Positions 24,387-35,330 of a stretch of DNA of 64,000 bases are shown here, in pieces. A model generated the notes under the pieces. The model did no database searches and was not told the DNA's origin. It was given only the letters and a program-made list of their open reading frames with translations. The position numbers and the translations under genes are program-made. Within the stretch, counting starts at the first letter, position 1, and the number at the start of each line of letters is the position of its first letter. Origin of the DNA: Sanguinoderma infundibulare (Eukaryota; Basidiomycota; Agaricomycetes; Polyporales; Polyporaceae); NCBI GenBank assembly GCA_032821775.1, contig JAVLRN010000010.1, positions 248,001 through 312,000 of the forward strand, given 5' to 3'.

Positions 24387-27300
24387 ATGACATATTCCCC
24401 CACCCATGGCTCCTACCCCCCATACCCAATGCGTTATGCCCTCCAGCAGCAGCAGGCCCAGAACAATTCATCCCCCCATCCCCACAACCAGTCCCATACC
24501 CCTCCAACACACTATCCCAAACCCTCCTACGCCCATAACCCCCATCTCCATCCTGCCCACTCGCTCATCAAAGTCGAGGAGTCATCAGACCTTCCTCCAG
24601 TGTCCTCCCTCACTAATTACGATCACCACCACGTAAAACCGCCTTCGGCAACAAGCGCCTCCTCCTCCACCAACCACCTCCCCCTCTTCCGCTTCGGCAC
24701 CTCCGACTTTTCTGCGAGCGTATCCCCGACCAGCAACTCTCCCTCCACCCCGTTCACATTCATGTCCCATCACACCCAATGGCCTTCTTCCTCCACCGCG
24801 TCCTCATCCTCCTATGGCGCCCAGTCCCAGTACGCGGCCAGCGTCATCGATCGCTATGTCTCATCCTCCGTATCCCCCGTAAATGGCTCCAGCCATCACC
24901 ACGCGCTCGCTCTCGCCGAAGAGTACGAGGATGAGGGAGCGGACGACCTCGCAGACCTACCTGGCCCGAACCTCGGCTCCATGAGCCTCTCCCCGTACGG
25001 CGGTGGCGCTCTCGGTGCCAAGGCCAATGAGAAGCAGATTCGGCGCCGCAGCAGCAAGGCATGCGACCAGTGCCGCAAGAGCAAGTGCAAATGCGAGCGC
25101 ACCAGCCCCCAGGACCCGTGTCGAAATTGTGTCATGCTCGGCACCCGTAAGTCCTCCGTCTCCTCGCCCTTGTCTTTTTGACATGCCTTGTATTCTATCC
25201 CTTTCCATTGGTCGCGCAATTTGTGCGCGTAACCTTCTTGGCTCCCTTCGCGGGACCCTGTCGCACAAGCTTGCCGTTTGTGCTAGTGCGCGCCTCTCCA
25301 CTTTCGTGCGCTGTGCCTTGCGCCCTCTTGTACTTCTTTGTTGCCTCTATGACGCGCCGTGAGCTCATAGCTTCTCTTCGTTTGCAGAATGCACGTTCCT
25401 AGGGCCTTCTCGAAAGCGTGGCCCTCCGAAGGGCTATATCGACGCGATCGAAGCCCGTCTCCACCAGACAGAGGCCCTCATCGGTATCCTCCTCAGCAGC
25501 AGAGACAGCCGAGCCAAGTCCGTGTTGGTCGATCTCGCCGAGGTCAGTGCATTCTCTTCCCCTTTGTCCGGCCCATCTATGCATGCGCGACGACACCTCC
25601 CGCCCGGTGCCGCGCCCCAACCGTGGCAATGCGTTTGTATGACGCAGCAGAATCCGGTGCCTGCTCGAAGCTCTTCCTAGAGCTTCGGGAAAGCCGTGTG
25701 GCCAAAAACACACGGCCACGTTCGCGCGCTCTTTCGTCATTCGCGTTGGCCCCAATGCGCCGATCGCACATATATATAATAAGCACCGACTATTTGCTGC
25801 GATGACGTCGTGGTTCTTGGAAATGCTCACGCGACAAAAATAGGACTCCCTGGCCAAGGAAATCATCAACCGTGTCGACAACTCGCCCTACGGCTACAAA
25901 GGACGCAGTCGCGGTGCAGAGGCCCCAACTAGCCGCGCACGGGCGCCCGCGCCAGACCAGGGAGAGAGTGGTGACGGCAATGTCGTCTATGCTGCACAGT
26001 GAGTCTTTTGGATTTTGAGTTTCGGTGGCTGTATGCGCCCAACTGGCATCAAGAGTGGACGATTGATTTTGTCTGCATCTTTACAGCCCGTCAAACGAAT
26101 GGCAGGATCAAGTCATCAGCCGTCTGAACGCTGCGGCGATCGAACGCAATACTTTGCTCCCGGACGGACAGGTCGCGTCCTCGAGCGACGAGGGAGAGGA
26201 GCAGTCATCACGCCCTGCGACTGCTAACGCCGCCGCGCGGCAGGCGTCCGATAGCCAGGCGGCAAGCAGCGACGCGAGAAGGCAGCGGAGACGGCTCGAC
26301 GACGGTGCGGAGCCCGAGATCTCTCGCCGGTCGACTTCCTCGGCGTCTTCTCGTTCACCTATGCGACGCCCTGGCGAAGAGGAGACGGAGGAGACGGAGG
26401 AGAGCGGGGAGGACGAGATGGCGGTCGCGATTGGTCAGCTGAGTTTGAACGAGGACGAGCAGGTCAGGTACCACGGCAAGGCGAGTGGTCTGCATTTGCT
26501 TGGCGTGAATGAGCCACAGGGCGTACGGAAGGAGGGCGATCTTTGGTACGTCGCAAAAATGAAATGCGGTAAGTGCTCTCATCGATGCTGATTGTTTTAT
26601 TCGTTGTGCAGGCGATTCCCTAAGGCGAGAGTGTGGCCTCCGTTGCCGCCATCTGCGCGGAGCTCTCAGAGGACGTCTGACGACTTCACGCCTCGATTAC
26701 CCGATATCGGGACGCAAGAGCTTCTTCTCGACCTGTACTTCACGTACGTTCATTCGGCGCTGCCTATCGTCCACAAACGCACCTTCATGGAAGACTTCCG
26801 CAACGGCAACCTCTCCGCGGACTCACCACACTCTGGTGGTGAGTCGGTCTACTCTGATGCCGCATCGCCAGTGTCGGCCCCATCCCCACATGCTCCTGGG
26901 CGGAGGCGCATCCCTACGCTCCTCCTCCTCGCCATGTTCTCCCTGGCAGCGCGCTACTCTTCCCGTACCGCCGGGCCCCCACCAGAAGACGGCCAGATGT
27001 GGACCGCAGGCGACGAGTACATGGAGGACGCTAAGGTCATCCTCGACCGCACCTACGCCGCGAGCCGGCCGAGCACCTGCCAGGCGCTCCTCCTACTTGG
27101 CTATCGCGAAATCGGGATCGGCGCGATGGCGCAGGCGTGGCTTTACATCGGCATGGCCGTGCGGATGGCGCAAGACCTCGGGCTGCACAAGAGCGCGGAG
27201 GAGTGGACGAGCGTCGGTCGGAGTCTGTTCTCGCGCGCGGAGCTGCAGGAGCGGCGCCGGATCTGGTACGGGTGCGTGCTGATGGACAAGTACGTGTGCG

Positions 27301-29074
27301 CGTATATCGGGCGGCCCGTCGCCATCTTCGAGCGCGACTTCGACACGGAGCTGCCGGTCGTGGAGGAGGGCGAGGAGGGCGAGCTGTGGAAGGCGCACCC
27401 GGCGCCGCAGGTGCTGGACGAGGCGGAGGCCGACGCGGGGTACAGCAGGCACAAGCTCGCGCCTGCACCGGGGCACATCCTGTCGTGCTTCAACGAATCG
27501 GCGAAGCTTTGTGAGTACTTTCGTTTTGTCTTGGATTTGTTCGTGGTGTTGGACTGGGTGGCTGACCGACGGTGCTGCAGCACTCGTGTTGAGCCAGATA
27601 TGCCAGAACATCTACGCGATCAAGCCTGCGGTGAACCGGCCTGCGGAGCTCGCGCGGCTGGACAGCCAGCTGACGAAGTGGTCGCTAGAGCTGCCGGAGC
27701 ACCTGCGGTACGACCCTGCGTCGCCGAAGAATCCGCCGCCGCCTCCACACATCCTGACGTTGCACATGCAGTATTGGTGCACGGTGCTCTTGCTTAACCG
27801 GCCATTGTAAGCATTGCTTGTTATGTTTATTGGACCGTTGTTGACGTCCTAGCTCTGCCAGTATCCGACACATCCAGGATGCGACGAAACCGTGAGTCGA
27901 GATTTTTGTGTTTAGATTCCCTTTTACTGATTTTTTTTTCAAGCATGTCGCCGAGTTCTTCGTCTGCGAAGGAGGCCGAGATTCGGGCCAACTCGCGCCG
28001 GCACTACGATATGTGCGCCCAAGCAGCGAACCATATCGCCCACATTGGTATGTTCGTTCGCGCGGCGTTATATTACTTCTGATGCTGACGAGGGGTCTAG
28101 TCTCTGTGTACTGCGAGTACTATTGCCCGAGGCGGACATCGGTGTTCCTCTGCTACTACGTTTTCACCGCGGCTATCATGCACGTTGCCACATGTACGTC
28201 GTTCGCTTGAGCCCCTCGTTTTCCGCTTGCATTCTAAGGCGCTCCTTGCTTAGTGCGGATGTATCCCGATGACCCCCAAGGTCAGCGCGGTCTTGACAAG
28301 TGCATAGAAATCCTGAGGCGGATGAGCGTCATCTGGCCCAGCGCATTCCGTGCCCTAGAGCTCCTCACTGGCGCGAAAGCGCAGCTTGACCGTCCATCGG
28401 AGCTGCCTAGCCTCCGCAACGTGTCGGAGCCTAGACACAAACGTGCAGCAGAGGATACCGTCGAACCCGAAGAGGTCACGGTCACGGACCGTTCTAGGGT
28501 CGTTGCCCAGGACCATGCCTTCCGCCCACAGGTCAACTACCCTGTCGTCGCGAACGCCAGCCCATCACAGTCAAGTCACGCGCCACCGCCGCCCAGCCAG
28601 GCTCAGCAGAGCTATTCCCTATCGCTGGACTTGCCGCATGGCAGCGGGTCGTACCTCCAGTCGTCGTACGACCGCTGGTCCACGGACTCGTCGGCGCTGC
28701 CCAGCTTCCCGGCGAGTATTTCGACGTCGGTCCTGCCACAGACGTATAGCACGGGCCTTGTGGACGAGCGGCTGGGGTCGAGCATGGGCCGGAGCTCAGA
28801 GCGGCAGAGTCAGCGGTACCCACAGTATTGGAACGACTACTCGGCGCTCGGCCAGATGGATACCAACTACAGCATGCCGGTGAACATGGGCGAGATGCAG
28901 CATGGAGGCGCACAGCACCCGGCGGGTGACCACCACGGCCATCAGCAGTCGATGTACGACCAGTATTCCATGTTTGGTGAGTCCCATCCGGGCGTGTGAT
29001 CTCTGGTGGACGGTCCGTCTGATGATGGTGTTGTGCGACTATCAGGAAACATGCCGCCCTCGAGTCAACAGTGA
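24387..29074 (+). CDS. Zn2Cys6 transcription factor with fungal-specific domain
   Basis: Eleven exons are placed: 24387-25146, 25388-25542, 25844-25998, 26087-26545, 26612-27510, 27581-27806, 27853-27891, 27944-28047, 28101-28193, 28254-28976 and 29046-29074. All phases agree, giving 1,213 residues. The N-terminus is Ser/Pro/His-rich. The zinc cluster is at residues 226-255 (C-x2-C-x6-C-x8-C-x2-C-x6-C), with its last Cys across intron 1. Next come RKRGPPKGYIDAIEARLHQTE (linker and dimerisation helix) and the fungal_trans regulatory domain from LLLDLYFTYVHSALPIVHK onward (YIGMAVRMAQDLGLHK, WYGCVLMDKYV). The Gln/Ser/Tyr-rich tail may activate transcription. The KRGPPKGYI phrase links it to sugar and polysaccharide regulators (XlnR/Rgt1-like); the true target is unknown. 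Confidence 0.9.
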
Positions 29075-31635
29075 CCGGGGTCGTCTGTCGTTCTTTCTTT
29101 GGATTCCCAAAAGGCCGGATGTGTCGGATTTTGCCCTTCGACTCTTGCATTAAACCAATGAATTGTTCCTAATCTGACGTGCTTCTATCGCGATGCTCTA
29201 TCTGTATTCTTTAATTACTGACCTGCCTCGGAATCTGTGCCTGTCATCGTAGTTTCGTAGTTTCGTCTTGTCTTCCTCTTGAACCTCTTTTCACTTTGTA
29301 ATAGCTCTCGTTGTCTGCAACATGTTGTATCCCGTAGTCGTTCCCGAGACGCAATCTTCCACGATATCTCATCCGTAGACACGTCTGCAACGCACTGTAA
29401 TTCTAATACGAACGCACCTACCACGTAATGTCCGTTTCCGTATTCCGCTGTCCGCTTCCTCCTCCGTTTCCGTCTCCGCTCCCGGCTTCCCAGCAAGCCA
29501 AGGCACACCAGGGTTGCACCTTCGACACACGCCATGCGGCCGTGTGGCCAAGCCGAATAGGCTGGCGCGGATATGCCATGGGGGAGCGCTCCGAGGTTAA
29601 ATGGACCGCGCCTATTGTGGGCCATTTCCAATCTGACTTATCTCGGTGTCTGACAGAACAGAAAACACGAAACGCACCCAGGAATCAAAGGGAATCAATC
29701 GGCGTCCGGCGCAGCTCAATCTCGTATCCGAATCTCGAAAATCTCCGTGCCCGCCACACGCCCCAGCTATCAGCGCGGCTGTGCTCGACGCCCGTGGCCG
29801 CGAAGCAGGTGTGGGCACAAGGGGAAAACGTATACCCCAACCTCTCGTGTGCGCTTCTCCCCGCACGTTGTGGGATATATGTATTGTCCTATGCCATGAT
29901 CCGCAGGGTGTCCGGGCGTTCTCCGGGCTGAGAATCGCGATGTCAGCATAGGACGTGCTGACATGAATGGAGAATCCCCCCAGCCTGCTGCCCCAATGCG
30001 GCTGCGAGACCCCAGGGGACTGGAACCTACGCACACGCCCCTAGGTCGAGCTCCCGCCACGGTGCGCACACAAGTCAACACGATCACACATGTACAACTC
30101 GGGCGGGGGCATGCTGCACAGCCGCCTGCGTTCGGGAGCGCGCCGGGCCCGCCAACGCGGCGCAAGCGAACAGAGACCCTAGCCCATGCGGTGGCAGCGG
30201 ACGTGATGCGGACGATGTTGGGCATGCAGGGTCCTCGCAAATGTTCGGCGTTGGGTGCCACGATGCGCAGATGGCCATGGCATGCCGCGACGCAGAGACG
30301 CGGTGCCGGGGAAAGCGGTTCTCCGAGTCCGGAGATGGGAGGCGCAGTTCCCCTTGCCCGCCAGTCCCCGTCTGGATGTAGATCCTTGGCGCTGGCATTC
30401 TCGAGGGGAACATGACTAGTGCTCGTCCTGATTGAGCACGATGGGAGCGCGCGACCCCGAGTCGGGCGGAGGATGAGCAATGAGGGCGGCGCGAGGTGGA
30501 ACCCATGATGTAAAAAGATCGCTGCAGCAGTGACGCATTCCGCCTATCATAAGTGCTGTGGGGAGCAGGTGGACACGGAGCCATGCTGTGCTTGAACGAA
30601 ATTTTGGACGGAAGGCACTGTCAATGTAGGTTAGCCAAGGACGGCGCGGCGCGTTTCAAAGTGTGGAGAAGGTGGTCGGAGCGCCCGCGAACGCGAATAG
30701 AGCGGATCCGGGAGTCGATAGCCATACAGTACCATGAGAGTCTGAATGTGTGCTCGATGACTGCGCGAGGGAAGAGAGGGAAGAGTTAGCTATGTGGTAT
30801 CCAGTGCGGTCTCAAGGTTCCGAGTACGGGAAGGACATCTTCCGGAACAGACATCGCTCCGACATTCCGAAGGCTCCTGGCGGAGGTTCGTCAGACGCGG
30901 TCAACCGGAGTCAAAACGCACAGATGGGAAATTTGCCGGCTCAAATGGAACAGAAGAGAGCAGAAGGCACGGGTGCACACGGTAGTATTTGCATCTTCGC
31001 GTTCAGGACGGTTCTCTAGAGAGTGCAATCACATGCGAAAATTGCTTGAACAGAACACGGAGTACTCACGTATTGTTGTCGGGCAGGATCATGTGCAAGA
31101 CGGCATTCCGAAGACAGCTTGATTGAAACACGCAAGTTGGCGATCTTCCGCATGAGCCGGAGGGTTTAGAGACCGCAGCTTGCCGCTGCACCCGATTATC
31201 GCGACGCTGCGAGGCAAGATAGAGAAAGAATATTACTCTGGCGGTACAGGTGATGAGGAGGGAAGAGTCGGCGAGGGGCTGCGCAGCCTGTAAACTTCAG
31301 GCCTCCTTCCCAAGTTGGAAAGCCAAGTGCTCGCAGGCCACTGCCGATGGCCCAGCCTGACCATTACCGACTCCACTGCCATTGCCACGTCGTTGGTCTC
31401 GGCTTCATTGCGACCATGACTGTCGCATTGAATTTGTATCATTGCAACCTCAGAGTGCGACAAGCACTAATTCACAGCCTCTCTGGCACCTCTTCCCTTC
31501 CTTCGTTGTCTTTGCGCGATGTGGTTTCATTCTCACACTTAATTCCAACACTGGCAGCATTCATTAGTGCAATTTTCATTGTATGTAGGCACAACAGGTA
31601 TAAGTCGAGATAAGAAGGGGTGAGGATAGCCTATT
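29075..31635. other. Intergenic, no gene recognised
   Basis: This is 2.5 kb downstream of the transcription factor and before the right inverted repeat. The only long frame (29,770-30,480, minus) is opposed by frames on the + strand and looks like chance. A short direct repeat TAGTTTCGTAGTTTCGT lies near 29,250. I see nothing else. Confidence 0.5.
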
Positions 31636-33440
31636 GGAAGTTTCCGAACGCACCCGAAGGCGGATGGCGTCCACAGAGTGGTTTCGGCGCACGTTAGCTT
31701 CCCTGTCGTCGACACGACGACAGGTACTAGTCCCGAGGGCCACGAAGAGGCCTGCGCCAGGAACAACTGCCCTCGCGTGCGAGCAGTCGACCGTACCTCG
31801 AGACCTGTGGGGGGTCAGCACACTTGACGGCCGACGGCGGCGTACCTTTCGCATAGCATTCGGAGAAAACGTTCTTGGAGACAAGCCCAGTCACGTCTAC
31901 TAAGAGGGGATGAAACGAACGTGAGCAGACAGAACGCTAGAAGAATGCACATGCCGCGGTAATATACGTCATTGAATGCTTCAGCTTGATTGGAGCGAGA
32001 GGGGAGTACTTGCGCTGTAGGCATTCGGGAGGAAGAGAAGATCAGCTTCATGGGCGACAAGAAAGGAGGACATGCCATGTTACGTTGTCCGATACCTAGT
32101 GTACGATGCCAAAGGAAGGTCTAGGAAGAAGGCGTCAGCGTCACCAAGCGCAAGGTAGAGACTCACCATGCACATTGAGGAACCAACTTGATGGAAGGTA
32201 TACGGCGAACCTCGAAAAAGGGCAGAGACTAGCGTTAGCCTCACGGAGAGCTAGGAACGAGTACTCGCCACAATGATACGCATTCAGGATTGAGAGCGTA
32301 GGAGCTCATCTGAAAAAGATCTGGGACGAATCAGCGCACACAAGGCGTCACCTTTCGGGCAGACCTCGACCCTGCGGGCAGAAAATATCAGCTCGTGAGG
32401 AAGGAGCGAAATCATACCGGCATTGGTTCTCCGGGGCTGGGATTGAGAAGGAAGGCTTGATGGGAGGGGAATGCTAAGGAAAACGTATATCAGCAAGAAA
32501 GAATGGGGGAAAACACGCACCACGAAGGGTTGGGTTCAGGTCTTCGCGGGACAAGCACAACAAGCTCCCACCTCGGGACGAGCAACAAACATCTAGAGCA
32601 AAGGATGATAAGAGAGAGAGAACGGATGAGGTATATGCATGAGAGCAAGCGAGGATGTGCCGAGGATTCAACCACCCAACTTGTCATCCGCGGAGCACGA
32701 TTTGGAAGGCGCATCTTGTGTGCAGTCTAGGTGTGGCTATCAGCGACGAGACTGGTTACGAAATACTCGCCGTGTAGAACGCAATGCGGGATAGGCTGGG
32801 AATTCTTGGGCCGGGCGACGACGAACGGAGGTCTAGGATAGAGTAATAAGCCAGACAACAAGCTAAATAAGAACTTACCATGTTTGTTGCGAGTCGACAT
32901 TCTTGAGGCCATCTTGCGCGACAACGTCCGACGAAAAACGATCTCGAGAGGGGCACGATCAGTTATATGGCGAACGTAGACATGTACTCGCCAGGGAAAT
33001 ATGTTGCGTATGTTCGTATTGGAAGCACGAATCGGCGACGAAACCGGGATTGACGCGCAAATGTTGACGAATAGCTTGGGGGTGCAGCAGGGGTAGACTA
33101 CGACGTAACGGGGTCAGCCTAGGACACAGTGACGAGACCGCACCGGAGAGTGTTGGCCTTGACAGGACGTGGTTGAGAGGATAGGCCGCTTGATGTTGGT
33201 GTGAGTGGGGCGCTGAAGACGACGAGACTGTCAGCCAGGAAGGAGGTGACAGAACCACTCGCCGTAGGTGGGGTTGGCTTGGAGAGGCTTAGGGTCTTCT
33301 GCAAAAGGGCGGTAAATGCGACCTAGAAGAGGTTAATAGACTCATACAGCATGCAAGAAGACTAGGGAGAAAGCATGAGCTCTAAGCCTGAGAGAAAACG
33401 AGCACGTGCCGGGGACAGGGTTCCAACCACCGCACTCGCC
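31636..33440 (-). repeat. Right copy of inverted duplication (intron-rich unit)
   Basis: Reverse complement of 1-1,832, with the same intron-like segments in the same places. This copy is complete at its 5' side: the unit continues upstream to about 33,960 and has a promoter there. Within the unit a block recurs about 745 bp apart (near 32,680-32,790 and 33,440-33,530, minus strand). Each block has a GAGCACGA..T.GAAGG phrase and an intron GTNTTT.TAACCAGTCT.GTCGCTGAT...CTAG. The exon/intron pattern is regular but no long reading frame survives, so I call it a repetitive transcribed unit, possibly a decayed or fast-evolving gene. Confidence 0.7.
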
Positions 33441-33930
33441 AACCACCGAGCACGACTTCGAAGGAATGTGGCGACTAGATCGTGACAAAAATCAGCGACA
33501 AGACTGGTTATAAAGCACTCGCCATGTGTGGTTGGCTGATGAACGTTTGTTCAGGGCTGAGCATCGGCATCGGAGGCTGTAACCACAGTGAGGTGGACGG
33601 TCGGATGAGGTCTGTGGTCAACGAACGAGCACTCGCCGAATGGATATCGATATCCTTCTATATTGCTGGCACGCTCTCGTTGGCGAGGGAGGGATATGCT
33701 AGACTCAGGGCTCGGAAGCTGTGATGGTGGTTGCGATCGTCAACCACAATGTGAAGGGAGTCGACGGGACACACCAAGCTTCGGATCGGTCCGTCGAAGG
33801 TCGAAGGACGGAAGCGAGTTGCTGTCGGGCCCTGCACGCTGGACACACAGGAAACGAAAGTCGAAGATGTGAGGATGGTGGTAGTTGTGAGGAAAGAGAG
33901 AGAGGCTCGAGCGAGCGTGTTTATATGCCT
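33441..33930 (-). other. 5' part and leader of the right intron-rich unit
   Basis: Reading leftwards on the minus strand there is a TATA element, then a C/T-rich leader (TTTCCTCACAACTACCACC), then exon-like sequence with GGCGAGTGC donor-like sites at about 33,520 and 33,635. This portion has no partner in the window because the left copy is cut off by the window edge. Confidence 0.45.
33919..33928 (-). promoter_or_regulatory. TATA box of the right intron-rich unit
   Basis: GCATATAAAC on the minus strand, followed about 30 bp on by a C/T-rich, start-site-like tract. Confidence 0.45.
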
Positions 33931-33959
33931 GTTCGGGAACGGCGGCTGGTCCGCGACTT

Positions 33960-35330
33960 GCCGATTGGGATCGGCCAGCCTCTTTCCAATTTGGCGGTCA
34001 TCCTTTGTTCGGGTCGGCACGCGGCATGTCCAATTTCAATTGTTCGCAGAATCGGGCAGGAGTACACGTCATGCGAAGGGGGGTGGGTAAACCCTTTCAG
34101 CGACACACATGAGCATCTCCAATTGCTTGTGCAACGCGTTAAAAAGAAGCTGAGCCATCGGACAGCAGTTTGTCCTACAATCCCTAAGCAGCATGACTCT
34201 CTCAATGCTTCCACTGCAGGTTTGCGAATCGGACGTACTTTTGGTTATGTATGCTCCCTCGCACTATTACGGTTTCGTTCGGACGGCACGAACTGCGAGA
34301 ATTGAAGGGCATGCCAAATGGGACAGTAGACTATCGACACCTAAATAAACGGCTCTGAATGTAAGTTAGCGTCAAGCGTCATCCGCCAGCTTGAAGAGCA
34401 ACACACCCCAGCCACCATAACCCCCACATTCCCTCTGTACACGACCGCCTTCGCCGATAAGTTGACAACCGTACCGTGACCTTGGACCCGGGCGACACGG
34501 TGGTTCACGCCGCGCCGATTCGTAATACTCCGCATCTCCCCTCCCAGTTCGGTACCTTCTCACATCGATCGGGATGTCTACGGAGTTTATTGTGGCAGTC
34601 TCCAAGACTGGGGAAGTGCAAGCGAGTAGTCAGCAACAATGCAATACGTATCTGATATCCGCCATATCCCCAGTGGACCTTGGCAGTTAGTAGGCCTCAT
34701 CTTCCGATTCCGGCTCCCTCGGGCCGCAGACACACCAATAAAGGGCTGGTCGTTGGGTAGTGGCCTCCACAACACATCGGAAGCGCAACAAGCCCCGACA
34801 AGGCCTTGCGGCCAGTACGAGCATACGACGATGATCGAGCGGCTAGCCTGAGATTAGCTGAGTTGGTCAAAGTCGCGGTCGCGGAACTGGTGCATGTGGG
34901 ATTGAGGAAGAACGAAACGGAATAGAAGATGTATCATGGGGCATGGGTAACGAGCGAAGTGGCGCGCTCACCATGAAGAGGCCGAGGGATAGAAAGTGGC
35001 TGCGGGCACGCGAGTGTCGGAGGGACGGGACGCGGGTCAAAATTCTGCAGGGCTACGTGTGAGCATGCGCATGGCGCCCAACCTTGCAAGTAGATCTAAG
35101 TGGATGCTGCTTACCCTTGCACGATCCGGGTCGAATGGGTGTCATACAAGCATCCGCACACAGACCAGGTGTTTATAATTCCAAGTACGAGTAACTGCAC
35201 GCGATGGGACGCCTTGAGCGTCGGGTAGTGGGCACGCTAACATTGGAGACGACACATACAAGACAACGCAATTCTACTCCATCATGTAGCCTTTATCCTG
35301 CATCCTCACACACCCTCACGTCCTCAATCC
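33960..35330. other. Intergenic, no gene recognised
   Basis: About 1.4 kb between the intron-rich unit and direct duplication copy B. Short open frames exist on both strands (for example 34,341-34,605, minus), none recognisable. Confidence 0.45.

Noticed and set aside
29770..30480. 236-codon minus-strand open frame
   Set aside because: Arg/Pro-rich composition with long frames also open on the other strand; typical of chance in GC-rich DNA, with no motif.
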